DNA of 64,000 nt, taken from assembly GCF_001039355.2 (NCBI RefSeq), contig NW_019775569.1:876712-940711 (forward strand). The letters run 5' to 3'. The stretch comes from Lingula anatina. Taxonomy: Eukaryota > Brachiopoda > Lingulata > Lingulida > Lingulidae. The position numbers and the translations under genes are program-made. The first letter of the stretch is position 1; the number at the start of each line of letters is the position of its first letter. Below the pieces are notes generated by a model, which did no database searches, was not told where the DNA came from, and was given only the letters and a program-made list of their open reading frames with translations. Shown here piece by piece: positions 1-13,000 of this stretch.

Positions 1-135
1 AGACGAGCCCCATCTGGCTGTGGTCAGAGACATAATGAAAAATGGTTGTATACGTCAGACGAACATGTCTCTAGAGCATCTCTTCAGTCAGTACTGCAAG
101 CAGAAGCTTATTTGTTGTTCTATGAAAGATTTTAA
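1..135 (+). CDS. USP30: Ubiquitin-specific protease C-terminus, USP30-like (partial, 3' end)
   Basis: The frame opening at base 1 stays open for 44 codons and ends at TAA 133-135. It encodes the end of a USP peptidase fold: a Trp-Leu-Tyr-x-Ser-Asp core, then ASLQxVL, then AYLLFYER just before the stop. In the family this block lies downstream of the catalytic His and forms the last strands of the domain. The arrangement (Arg-Arg-x-Pro insert, WL-x-x-SD, ASLQ-x-VL, AYLLFYER) is closest to what I recall of USP30, the mitochondrial outer-membrane deubiquitinase that opposes Parkin-driven mitophagy. The catalytic Cys, His and membrane anchor lie outside the window, so the paralogue is inferred from this tail only. 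The other plus frame through 2-172 is also open but resembles nothing. The product ends right after FYERF, with no C-terminal extension. Confidence 0.72.
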   Translation, partial: RRAPSGCGQRHNEKWLYTSDEHVSRASLQSVLQAEAYLLFYERF

Positions 136-3100
136 GTGCACATTTTCAATTTTATTTCATCATCTGTTTTAATTTGTCCTTATGCAGCTGGATAGTTTCC
201 TCATATGGCATTTATTTACTCACCTTTTTAAACCACAATGGTGATAATGAAATTGTATGATAAATGAAGTGTCACGTTGGAGTGTTTCCTTATGATTAAT
301 CAATGTAATTTTTCTGCCGGCCCGTGATCTAGCCCATTTTTCGTATTTTTTAAATTGTTTGATATGTCGTATCTTAAGGAATCGTATGAACTTTCTCATG
401 GGTATTTAAAACGATGTTAAAGATAAAGTACAGGGATATTTAAGGACAAGAGTTTTGACACTCATTTCTTTTATCTGTCATTCCAGCGTATTGATATTCC
501 AGTGCCACGTTGGATGAAAGTATAATTTATGTGCAATGTATCAAACTTGTCAGGGTAATTTCTCTGAATTTAAATGAAACATAACGCGAAATGATATTAT
601 TATCATTGGCATATGTCATGTACGTCACAGAAAGTGATTATAAAGCTCTTCCTATTAGTATCCTAACACCAGGATTTTAGATGTCTGTAGATATGAGCCC
701 TGTAATCCAACGCGTCCATCGGTGATGAATTCTTAATAAGACGCATATTAGGGGTCTCTCGGTGCTAAAAAAGAACACGATAAGACTACAATCATTTTGC
801 TGTATCAGCTTTAAACGGGGAATCGCTCGAGTATTTTAAATATTTTTGTAAGCATATATTTGTAAGCCACGCCCAATCATTTTAAATTCTACTGTTACAT
901 CGTCGATGACCGAAAGTAAGTATTTGTTAAAGTACTTTGAATTAGAGCCTATAAACGCGTTGTACCAATATTGGCGTGTACTGAAGCATGGCATCAGAGC
1001 AGAGCAGAGTAGATTCCACATTTGGATGTGGTGGATACGTCAAACAGACAGCGTGCATACTTCCCACGGGTAAAACTTTCCCATAGTAATGTTTGAACTT
1101 GGCGAAGACTGGGTGGTTATCTCTCAGGCGTTGGTTAGCTCTGTGGAGACTGCACATGTGATAACAATTCACTCTAGCACATCAGCAAAGTCAAGCACGA
1201 ACAGCTAGACAGATCGTCGATTCATAAGAACTTCATGCAAAGATAATGCGTGATTTTATCTAGATGAATTGCGGAATAACCGCCACCTGTTGTCAGCAGT
1301 ATTTTTACACCGCCACCGCTTGGTGCTTCAGCCGCGTAAGAACGACGCAAATGTTGTGTTTCAGCATATATTTGAAAGTGTTAGTTCCAGTGTTAATTTA
1401 GGAGTGAATTCGGTCCGTGTAGAATCGTGCAGTGCCACCAGGCAGGGCGTTTGACGCGTGCCGGACAGAAAAAAAGCCAAATTTATTTTAAGTAGATTAA
1501 ATTTAACTCCGCTCCACAGCTTGACATTTTCCTTGAAAATTGAGAAAAGGAGATGAATGTTTTGTGATATATTTTCGGTTATATTTGGTTATTTCTCTAT
1601 GAAGGAGCGGACTGCTAAATATTTCATCAGGCATGTTAATCAAAAGTTTTTTTGTGATAAAACTGCCTTTAAAACTTCAATCTATTTCAGAAAAGAATTT
1701 CAGCTGCTGTGTTATGTTATAAGAATGAAGTAATTTTTCTTCGGTCAACAGCTTAATATTGAAATAGTTATTACCTCCAGTATTTCGATGTCTAGCAGAA
1801 CATCTTCATCAGGGAATGAGACTACCCCTGACCTCTACCTCCCTTTCCTAAGTCAATAGGTGTGGGGAGGTGGGGCAATTATATCTCCTGAATAGAGGCT
1901 ATTCACTTTTACTTCATTCTTCATTCTTTTAATCTATTTTTTGTGAATCTTGTAAACATAATAATGCATATGAAGAAATTCTTCTTCGGGACCTATTTTG
2001 AAGCAGACCAACAATATCTCGACCTCGCTCATTGAGCACTCGCTCAATATTTTCTTGCCATTCCTCGTCTAGTCAAATAAATTCGTTTTTCATTGAGTTT
2101 ATCCGAAATGCCAGCAATTATACATTTGAAAGGGCAATAGCAATCATATCAAAATGTTCACAGGAGTTATTAACAGGTGGAATCGATTTTTTTCTGTATG
2201 TAAAATTCTTTCAAGAAGACTTATAATTTAGACTTAGTTGAAATTCTAATGTCTTTAAATAATAAATTGGCACTTTGCAATGGCGACTATTTATTGGCTG
2301 CCATGAGAAACCGCAGTAAGCAACGATAGGGATATTGCAGATTATCTTGGGATTAATGAAGATATGAAGATGAAGATAGTACTTGCGTCCAGATCATTGC
2401 CAGTGAAAATTAACTACGTCTCTTGCCCTTATGTCACGTGACCTCTACGGTAGCCTACCTGATACAGGTTATGGGACACCAGGTTGACACAACTAGTTCC
2501 CTAGCCTAAGACAAACATGCTAAAGATATGGATTTGAAGATTGGATTTAAATTCTTATCAAATGAGTACATTTTTCTACCTAACCCTGACATGCGTATTA
2601 TGTGATTATCGACATCTGACATGTCACGTTCGCTGCCGGGAAATTGAGCGAGGAAAAATCACTGCTGGCATTAACGATTACATGGAGCAGGTTGTAAATT
2701 TCACTTTTACCGAAAGCTGGAAAGTGGCAGAGAAAATTGAAACTGGAAGTATTGAGTCCAGGGCGTGTTTATCTTTTGTTTTGTGAAGGTTTATTGGACA
2801 ACTGTTGGGATGCTTAGTTTCATAATATGAGCAGAGGCCCGTGCGGTCTATTCGATGGAGTGTGTATGATTCAAGAAACACGACAAGTGCCTTTTACACT
2901 TAATAGACCTTGTGTTTTTGAAATCGAAAAAGATTAGAGACCCTTTGAAGTCGATTTATTACACAGATTATTTTGTGGTGATTTTGCTGGACCAAAGGTT
3001 GATGCGTTTTACTCATGTCCAGCACGCGGCCAGATTATGTTTATTTTTCGATTCACTGGTTCAGGGGGTATAGAACGAAACAAAATTACGATGCACAATT

Positions 3101-3181
3101 CTTCAAAGTGGAATTCGGTTCACAACGGTCAATATCAGCTCCAGTAATGAGTCGCAAGGGACTCTTGCGCACTGTTCTAGC
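136..3181. other. Intergenic region, 3' flank of USP30-like gene and 5' flank of the guanylate cyclase
   Basis: I see no conserved coding exon here. Short ORFs of 60-80 codons occur on both strands but have no domain signature or flanking splice sites. The first few hundred bases probably hold the 3' UTR of the USP30-like gene; no convincing AATAAA was found close to its stop. The cyclase promoter should lie towards the right end. No obvious TIR element or tandem repeat was noticed. Confidence 0.5.
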
Positions 3182-6100
3182 ATGAGAACTCGGAGCCTAA
3201 CTATTCTGAGTCTCATTTTTGCAAAATTCCTGGAAGTAGCGACGACAGCAGTGCTGTTGAAACTTGGTGTACTATTTCCCTGGGAGTCTACCACCTCCAC
3301 GCCGTTTTCGGGACAAACGTCAGCAGGGGCTGTCCTGGTGGCTAAAGAGAAGATCGAACGTAATTTTCCAGGACTTAAAAATGCTGGTTACAGTTTCGAC
3401 TTTGTGTGGCGAGACACAAAGTGCGACTCGAGCGTGGCCCTGGGGGCGGCCGTGGAGTTGTACTTACAAGAACACGTCAGCGTTTTCATTGGACCGCCCT
3501 GTTCAAAAGGTGAGGGATAAGTAGTTTCTAATGATGCGTTCTCGGCACCTGTAGTGACCCGCGATTGTTCTCCTTGCCATTAATGTGGTTTGTGTGGTTA
3601 AGTTGTATTTTTTTAATTCTTATTTTGAAAACAGCAGAGAAGAAAGGGTGGTATAAGAGAAGGTTATGTTTGTGTTCGTTTGTTAACAGCCTAACTCAAA
3701 AAGTTACATATGGATTTTTATATATATTTTTAAAGATAGACCTTAAATACGCTAGTTTTCAATCGATCAGATGTTGGTGGTGATCCATGAATTTATTAAT
3801 AATAAAGAGAACTGAGCCTGCGCTCTCTCAGTGCTTTACTAGTTAGAGTTAGATTTTTCTCACTTTATTTCTAAATAACGTTAGAAAATATGGAAGAAGG
3901 AAAGGGTAGTGTCAGTTTTCATTCTTCGTATTTACTCCTCCAATGGTTGATTAAACAAAACAAAGTCAAAAATAACTCATCGCAATGAAAGCATGCGAGT
4001 GCAACAGTGATAAAAACGATGCGTAACACGTCTGAATTTTGAACGGACCATTTCATTGAAATAAGTCCAAGTTTGTTGGCTGTTGTGGACTCATTATCAA
4101 ATGGAGACTGTTGGGCATTGCATGGTAAGATGGGCAAATGGTTTGAGCTCAACTCTTGGCATTTTTCGACAGAACACAACATTTTAAACAATTTTCAGTT
4201 CAATGTGCCATCTGCATTTGTTGAATTTAGTGAGGGCCCCCATGCAAGGATTTGATCTTAGGTTTTATTTTAATGGACTGAGATTAATTACTCTAGATGT
4301 ACGAAAAGGCTAGAATGACTGAAAATGATTGTAAACTGCGACGTCTTAGATGGCAAAGCAAGAAAAATAAAAAAGGGAGAAATGTGCTACAGTCTAGAAA
4401 TGTTTTTCTCTTCATGATCTGCCTTGGTTTTCATTACAATTTACATTTCAATATTTTACACTGTAGCAAAACATTTGTTAGTTCAAAAATCAAATCATTT
4501 TATGCAAAATACTATTATATGTAATGGCATAAAGAAAACCTAGATTTTGACAAAAAATTTTGTGTGGAGTCTGAATATATGTTATGTTTATCCTTATAGG
4601 GATGACGCAGTGCCTAATGTCACAACAACAAACCAAGGAATAAATAAGATAAGATAAAACAAATTGTTTGACCTTCAAAAATGGTCTGTAAAAGAGCCTA
4701 CAGTTATAAGGTGAATATCCCAGCGAACGAATAAGAAATATAAAATCTATTGAAATAAACTAAAAATCGAAAATACTCTTGAAAAGAGCTACTTAGTTTT
4801 TGATAGCACAGCTAAAAATCAAACAGTGATATCTGAGTATCCAAATAATTTAAACACCAACAAATGATTCATCAGTTGTGTATATAAATGTTTCTCAGAT
4901 GACATTAAAACGGATGCTTCTTATCTGGCATGTAATCGAATCATGTTTTGTGACCAAAGAGATTGGCAGAGAGAAAGCTTTTACGGAGCCGAAAAAATTC
5001 CCCCCAACAATATTCAGTCTCTCAAAATAGCCTGAGTTAAATTTCAGTCCCAGCGCACATCAGAACAATGCCAGTGGTTAGTTCCCTGTTTTCAATGACA
5101 ACTTTAACCCTGCGGAGCATTACACTTTTTTTGCTACTGTTTTTGCAGCCTCATTAAATGCCATTTCTTCAGACGTCTATAAACAGGGTTGTTATACATC
5201 AGGGCTGAGCTAATCTTAGCAAATACACGAAAATAAATTACAAAGCCATTGCCTTGGTATCTCGTATGGCCCTTTAGGATTATTTTCAGTCGACTGTGAT
5301 TTCTATTCTAGAGGTCCATTGGTACGCGTTCGCTTATTTCCTCCAGCTTACGTTATCTTTATTATTTAGCTGATAGGCTGCTGAAACGCTAGCAATCAAA
5401 TAGAAATCAGTATCTAAGCAGTTGACAACTTATTTGGTGGGTAAAGTGCAAAGATAAATTTTAGATGAATTGTAACCAAAGCAGTTTCACATTTGGTTGG
5501 CTGTTGTAAAACAATCAATTATTCATTGTTTTACTTGCGGTGAAAAGTCAAAATAAAAGTCGCGTGTGAAATGACCCGTTGTTCGCGGTTTGTTATCCCG
5601 CATGAAACTACTTACTCTTGGGACTGTCATGAACATACATGTCATAATAAAACGTCCACACTTTATGTATCTGAGCCTTAAAAGCATTTATTCACTTTCT
5701 GGAAAGAGAGAGTGATAGAGAGAAAGTGAGAGAGATATAGACAGTTTAAGAGACGTATCACACCATGTAAAATATTTACGATTTCAGCCACCAGGTCTGT
5801 AAGTTTACTAGCGTCTTACTGGAATCTCCCAGTGATATCGTGGGTCTCACCAGCCCCAGACCTCAGTTATAAGAAGACATACCCAACACTGTACAGAACC
5901 CTGCCTTCCACGGATAACATAGCTGCCTCCCTGACTACTGTATTGGACTATTACAAATGGAAAAAGATCGGTGAAGATCCAAATTATTTTTTTTATCTTG
6001 GAACCATGATGCACGTATCGTACTCAGTATTTACATGTGTCATGGGCCCAAATTTTTATGCGTAATTCGGTTAGAATCGCTGGGGCAAACGATCTGTTAA

Positions 6101-9100
6101 GTTTATGATTTTAGATTGTTATTAAGATGAAGTTGTTGAAAAATAATTTTTAAAAATGCTAGTGATAGTATGCATTTTCATCAATTAATCTTTTCTTTTT
6201 TGAACTGTGTTCTAAGAAGAAGTATGCGGATAATTTCCAGGTCTCCTGAAGGCAGACAACACGGACTGTAATGTTGTTGGTAACGATACAACAGAAATCA
6301 TAACTTCGAGGCGGGATCTCCATCTTAACTATTTCATGTCATTCGCTGACTCACAAACGAGTGACTTCAAGTCTATTTTGGAGGAAATGAAAAAGAAATG
6401 TAGGAGTGAGTAAATTTGCTTTGATGTTTATAGTTTAAAACAAAATAAAAAGTACTACATCCGATAAATTGTTAAATTGACAAGATATTTCCCGCCCAAC
6501 AACGTTGAATCAAACAGAGCTAGCGAACCACAGCACATTATTTCAAATCCACTAAACAATTCGATTTTTACGTGAAAGGCTGTACAAAGAAGGGTTTGTG
6601 TTCTCCGGACATTCAATCCGGTTCTAGTAGAAAAAAGGAAAAAAGGGGGATCGATTGAGCTTATGCAGCACTTAAAGTTATCTTATGACACCTGATCTCA
6701 ATTCAATTAGTTAAACGTTGAGAGGCAGACCCATTCCTTTGTCAACGCTGTTGGATAATCGGGTTTTTCTTTTCTCTTCAAGTTGTTCTCATCTGCGTCC
6801 CCAACACTAAGCAGCTGGGCAAACTGCTCTTAGACGCTCATGACGCTGGGTTTACAAACGGCGAATACGTCTTCGTCAATTTTGAGATCCTGTCCAATAT
6901 ACCAACTGACAAAGAACCACCATGGATTTCAAATACAAAAACGAGGAGAGAGGATTTGAAAGATGCGTCACAATTGTTATTCACGTTGTCAGCAAGGAAA
7001 CAGGCTGACGCCCAATATGAACAGTTTGAGAAGGACACCCGCACTCGGACGGCAACTCCACCTTTCAACTACACAATGTCTTCTTATCAAAAGGTGGGAC
7101 AGAATTACTGTAACTGTAGATCATCAACAGCTATTCATTGTCTGGCCTTTTAAGATTAATCTATGTATGTTTTGATAGAATAATACGCAAAACGAGCTCC
7201 CAAATTTGGTTTTAATTTACAGTCATTCATTTTACCTTGTGACACAATTGCGTGAATAATGTGAATAATGATGATACTGTTTAGGGATATTAGTAGTAGT
7301 AAAATCAAGAGTGCCTTGGAAAAAGGAAAGAACATATATATGATTATAAAAAATTGCCATTTTGAAAGGACAAAGATGACAATTCTATTATCGGTGTTGT
7401 TCAAACGTATTTATGCAATTCAAAAAACGAAAGAAGAAAAAGGCCCAGAAAGATGGTCTATATATACTGCATAACTGTAATAAATTTTTTAAAAAAGAGC
7501 AACAGTGACAGCTTTTTTGAAATATCACTGAATAATACACTCAGTATTACTTTTATAACAATATATATATACATGTATTTATGTATGTATATGAAGGTGG
7601 ACAGCTATGCAGGGTTCCTCCATGACGCAGTACTTCTCTATGCTCACATGGTGAACAGGGCGGTGACGTTAGGCCTCCTAGGAAACGACACGCTGGCAGT
7701 GCTTAACAGTACGAAATATCTTCAGGGATTCCAAGGTAAATGTGCCGTACAGACTGCCTGTTTATTTCATTTTAAATGTCATTTTCATACACAAACTTCC
7801 TTTCTTGTATTGTTTTATCATTTACTTCAACTCGGAAGTAGTTCTTTGCGAATATCTCTGACGCTTTCCCTAGAAATGACTTTTGAATCGGACTTTCATG
7901 GCGTACTGTTATAAGGGACTTACTTTTAATTATACAAAGCTTTAATTTTCGATATTTATACCCTAATCATTAGGGTAAGTTACAAACACGACGACAGCAG
8001 TACAAAAAGATCCGACCTCAGAACAATGCGTACAAAATGTGTTACTAATTGTTTTTGAAATACTTATTCAACTGCTTATGTTTTTGATAAAAGTGAACCT
8101 TAGCCGAAACATTTTTGTACTTTTGAAGCATGAGCTTACTGCTCAAGAGAACATTAGCCATTTAAATGACATAATGTATTAAATTTGATGTATTTGCTTT
8201 TTCGTATGCGCAACATTCATATCAATCACTTCAGGCGTGACCGGCCAGGTCAAAATGGACGGGAATGGAGACAGAATCCCAACCTTTTTTATAAAACACT
8301 ATCAGAGAGGAAGTTGGCAGACTGTCGGCACACTATCCGGCACACCGCAGGTGTTTTCCCCAATTCTAAGTGTCCAATGGCCAGGAGACCGTGGAAGCCA
8401 CCCTCCAGATACTCCAGAGTGCGGCTATCAGAACGAACTATGTGAAACTGGTAAGAGTAGGATATTTTGTCACAGCTATTACTTATTCACATTTTTGCTG
8501 ATAATTCATTAAATACGGTTCGATAAGAAATCTGGAGTTGATGTGCAAAATAGCAAATTTGAATAAGTTTATTATTATCATCTATAATCACAAACATGAA
8601 TGTTTAATAGGATATATCTTACAATATGACGAATTCATTGCAGACGTGGTTGCGATTGTGGTAGGTGTTCTGGTTGCAATTTTCGTGGTAATGGCCATCC
8701 TATTCCTGTTGCTGGTCTTCAGGTGAGTCGTTTGTGTATCGTTTTAATTAACTGTCCTTGTGATAAATATGCATGAAAATAGATATACACGACTTGCAAC
8801 TTACAACAATGCTTCAAAATGTAATATAATTGCTACCGTTGTTGGCTTAGCATACAATGTATATTTATATCGGGCGCATCAAGGAGTTATAACAGACTCC
8901 TTGGGCGCATTAATATGATTGGTTTAATAAAAACAGAAACATTTCTTGGTCTTTCTTCATTTTAGGAAATATAAACAGTCGGAGAAACTCCGAGAGAGTA
9001 GTTGGCAAGTAGACTACAATGAGATTCACTTTCGCAAACAACGTGTGACGACCACTGGTATTGGTGGACGCCCGGGAACGCAGCAGTCTGCCAGACCAAG

Positions 9101-9778
9101 CACCACCAGCTCAGGGGAGAGACGCATGCATCCAAGGAAACGTTTGGTTCGCTCGGTGCGTCCTGTGGCGCTCTTGTAGTAGTTTGTTTGTCTCATCTGT
9201 CTAGAATTTTTAGTTTGATTGCATAGATGAGTATTTTCGTTCTTTTGTTAGTATGTTTTGCGATCGGTCGCTCCATTTTTACGTTCTTTCCTTCCTAGTT
9301 TATATTCTAATCTGTATATTCAGCTTTTAATCATTTTTGAGATTGAGCTTCAAACACAATATATTTCAGGAAACACGTGGGACGATAGGTCTTGGCTCTC
9401 TCTGTAGTCTTGACAAATCCCAACAAATCTTTGCACCCATTGGTCAATATAAGGTGAGCTTAAGATAATCAAACAGAAGTATTTCTGGGCAATTATTTCA
9501 TCTTGAGATTGTACGCTGGGCCAGGGGTTCTAGAGAACGTTGTGTTCCCTTCTAAGGCACCAACTATTCATGTTTCGTACACGGCTGGTCATTACACGTA
9601 TAAAATAAGCCACTTTTCAGAGCTGAAATGTAACTAATTGCTGCAAAAATTGTGCACACCAAACAATATAACAATATATTTATGCATTGAATTTTCATTA
9701 CAGGGTCACCTCGTTGCAATAAAAGGAATGCGAAAAAAGGTTATCATAAACAAAGAAGCAATCAGAGAGTTTAAAATG
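3182..9778 (+). CDS. Receptor guanylate cyclase (natriuretic peptide receptor type), exons 1-10
   Basis: This is the 5' part of a membrane receptor that converts GTP to cGMP when an extracellular ligand binds. Exons: 3182-3509, 5788-5970, 6241-6405, 6783-7093, 7597-7735, 8235-8450, 8644-8722, 8966-9155, 9370-9453, 9704-9778; all have GT-AG borders and phases agree. Residues 1 to about 25 form a signal peptide, followed by an NPR-like ligand-binding domain (LKLGVLFPW start; [29 protein letters not shown]) up to about residue 447. Exon 7 is the TM segment (about 448-474). Exon 8 carries the juxtamembrane SWQVDYNEI motif, and exon 10 holds the VAIK lysine (K572) of the kinase-homology domain. 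The start is the ATG directly before the hydrophobic leader. Sequence stops at an N (9966) after exon 10; exons 4-10 recur at 10012-12965. I recognise the family, not the orthologue. Confidence 0.93.
8880..8903. mobile_element. 24 bp palindromic mini-element with short direct repeats
   Basis: The 24 bases begin CAAGGAGT and end ACTCCTTG, which are perfect inverted repeats around an 8 base spacer. They are bordered by GGCGCAT on both sides (8873-8879 and 8904-8910). The matching intron in the second cyclase copy (about 12091-12105) has one uninterrupted GGGCACATTAATATG and no palindrome. An insertion with target duplication is therefore seen directly. The element is almost nothing but terminal inverted repeats. 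A sister copy lies at 30928-30952. Confidence 0.7.
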
Positions 9779-9965
9779 GTAAGATTATAAAGGTTTTTCT
9801 ATCTATTCATTTATTTATTTTTTTCTTCGTCTACTTATTATTATCTTATCTTAAAAAAAGGCGCTACTATACAGGGCAAAAGATTCCCGGTTTAATGAAT
9901 TATTATCTTATCTTATTCCAATATTTATCCATTTGTTTTCTTTTCTCTGCTCTTTTCTTTTTATG

Positions 9966-9966
9966 N
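9966..9966. other. Single-N contig junction (left)
   Basis: One undetermined base lies just after cyclase exon 10. The sequence to its right (from about 9970) restarts at the intron before exon 4, matching 6738 onward. The pattern is that of an assembly join between overlapping contigs rather than a biological breakpoint. Confidence 0.85.
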
Positions 9967-10011
9967 TATGTCAACGCTGTTGGATAATCGGGTTTTTCTT
10001 TTCTCTTTAAG

Positions 10012-13000
10012 TCGTTCTCATCTGCGTCCCCAACACTAAGCAGCTGGGCAAACTGCTCTTAGACGCTCATGACGCTGGGTTTACAAACGGCGAATACGTC
10101 TTCGTCAATTTTGAGATCCTGTCCAATATACCAACTGACAAAGAACCACCATGGATTTCAAATACAAAAACGAGGAGAGAGGATTTGAAAGATGCGTCAC
10201 AATTGTTATTCACGTTGTCAGCAAGGAAACAGGCTGACGCCCAATATGAACAGTTTGAGAAGGACACCCGCACTCGGACGGCAACTCCACCTTTCAACTA
10301 CACAATGTCTTCTTATCAAAAGGTGGGACAGAATTACTGTAACTGTAGATCATCAACAGCTATTCATTGTCTGGCCTTTTAAGATTAATCTATGTATGTT
10401 TTGATAGAATAATACGCAAAACGAGCTCCCAAATTTGGTTTTAATTTACAGTCATTCATTTTACCTTGTGACACAATTGCGTCGTTTCAGTGAATAATGA
10501 TGATACTGTTTAGGGATATTAGTAGTAGTAAAATCAAGAGTGCCTTGGAAAAAGGAAAGAACATATATTTGATTATAAAAAATTGCCATTTTGAAAGGTC
10601 AATAGATGACAATTCTATTATCGGTGTTGTTCAAACGTTATTATTCAAAAAACGAAAGAAGAAAAAGGCCCAGAAAGATGGTCTATATATACTGCATAAC
10701 TGTAATAAATTTTTTAAAAAAGAGCAACAGTGACAGCTTTTTTGAAATATCACTGAATAATACACTCAGTATTACTTTTATAACAATATATATACATGTA
10801 TTTGTGTATGTATATGAAGGTGGACAGCTATGCAGGGTTCCTCCATGACGCAGTACTTCTCTATGCTCACATGGTGAACAGGGCGGTGACGTTAGGCCTC
10901 CTAGGAAACGACACGCTGGCAGTGCTTAACAGTACGAAATATCTTCAGGGATTCCAAGGTAAATGTGCCGTACAGACTGCCTGTTTATTTCATTTTAAAT
11001 GTCATTTTCATACACAAACTTCCTTTCTTGTATTGTTTTATCATTTACTTCAACTCGGAAGTAGTTCTTTGCGAATATCTCTGACGCTTTCCCTAGAAAT
11101 GACTTTTGAATCGGACTTTCATGGCGTACTTTTATAAGGGACTTACTTTTAATTTTACAAAGCTTTAATCTTCGATATTTATACCCTAATCATTAGGGTA
11201 AGTTACAAACACGACGACAGCAGTACAAAAAGATCCGACCTCAGAACAATGCGTACAAAATGTGTTACTAATTGTTTTTGAAATACTTATTCAACTGCTT
11301 ATGTTTTTGATAAAAGTGAACCTTAGCCGAAACATTTTTGTACTTTTGAAGCATGAGCTTACTGCTCAAGAGAACATTAGCCATTTAAATGACATAATGT
11401 ATTAAATTTGATGTATTTGCTTTTTCGTATGTGTTACATTCATATCAATCACTTCAGGCGTGACCGGCCTGGTCAAAATGGACGGGAATGGAGACAGAAT
11501 CCCAACCTTTTTTCTAAAACACTATCAGAGAGGAAGTTGGCAGACTGTCGGCACACTATCCGGCACACCGCAGGTGTTTTCCCCAATTCTAAGTGTCCAA
11601 TGGCCAGGAAACCGTGGAAGCCACCCTCCAGATACTCCAGAGTGCGGCTATCAGAACGAACTATGTGAAACTGGTAAGAGTAGGATATTTTGTCACAGCT
11701 ATTACTTATTCACATTTTTGCTGATAATTCATTCAATACGGTGCGATAAGAAATCTGGAGTTGATATGCAAAATAGCGAATTTGAATAAGTTTATTTTAT
11801 CATCTGGAAGCAAGCATGAATGTTTAATAGAATCTATCTTACAATATGACGAATTCATTGCAGACGTGGTTGCGATTGTGGTAGGTGTTCTGGTTGCAAT
11901 TTTCGTGGTAATGGCCATCCTATTCCTGTTGCTGGTCTTCAGGTGAGTCGTTTGTGTATCGTTTTAATTAACTGTCCTTTTGGTAAATATGCATGAAAAT
12001 AGAAATACACAACTTGTACCTTACAACAATGCTTCAAAATGTAATATAATTGCTACCGTTGTTGGCTTAGCATACAATGTATATTTATATCGGGCACATT
12101 AATATGATTGGTTTAATAACATCAGAAACATTTCTTGGTCTTTCTTTATTTCAGGAAATATAAACAGTCAGAGAAACTCCGAGAGAGTAGTTGGCAAGTT
12201 GACTACAATGAGATTCACTTTCGCAAACAACGTGTGACGACCACTGGTATTGGTGGACGCCCGGGAACGCAGCAGTCTGCCAGACCAAGCACCACCAGCT
12301 CAGGGGAGAGACGCATGCATCCAAGGAAACGCTTGGTTCGCTCGGTGCGTCCTGTGGCGCTCTTTTAGTAGTTTGTTTGTCTCATCTGTCTAGATTTTTT
12401 AGTTTGATTGCATAGATGAGTATTTTCGTTCTTTTGTTAGTATGTTTTGCGATCGGTCGCTCTATTTTTACGTTCGTTCCTTCATAGCTTATATTCTTAT
12501 CTATATTTAGCTTTAAATCATTTTTGAGATTGAATTTCAAACACAATATATTTCAGGAAACACGTGGGACGATAGGTCTTGGCTCTCTCTGTAGTCTTGA
12601 CAAAACCCAACAAATCTTTGCACCCATTGGTCAATATAAGGTGAGCTTAAGATAATCAAACAGAAGTATTTCTGGGCAATTATTTCATTCTTGAGATTGT
12701 ACTCTGGGCTAGAGGTTCTAGAGAACGTTGTATTTCCTTCTAAGGCACCAATCATACATGTTTCGTACACGGCTGGTCATTACACGTATTATATAAACCA
12801 CTTTTTCAGAGCTGAAATGTAATTAAATGTTGCAAAATTGTGTACACCAAACAAAATAACAAATACAAATGCACTGAATTTTCATTACAGGGTCACCTCG
12901 TTGCAATAAAAGGAATGCGAAAAAAGGTTATCATAAACAAAGAAGCAATCAGAGAGTTTAAAATGGTAAGAATATAGAGGTTTTTCTATCTATTCATTTA

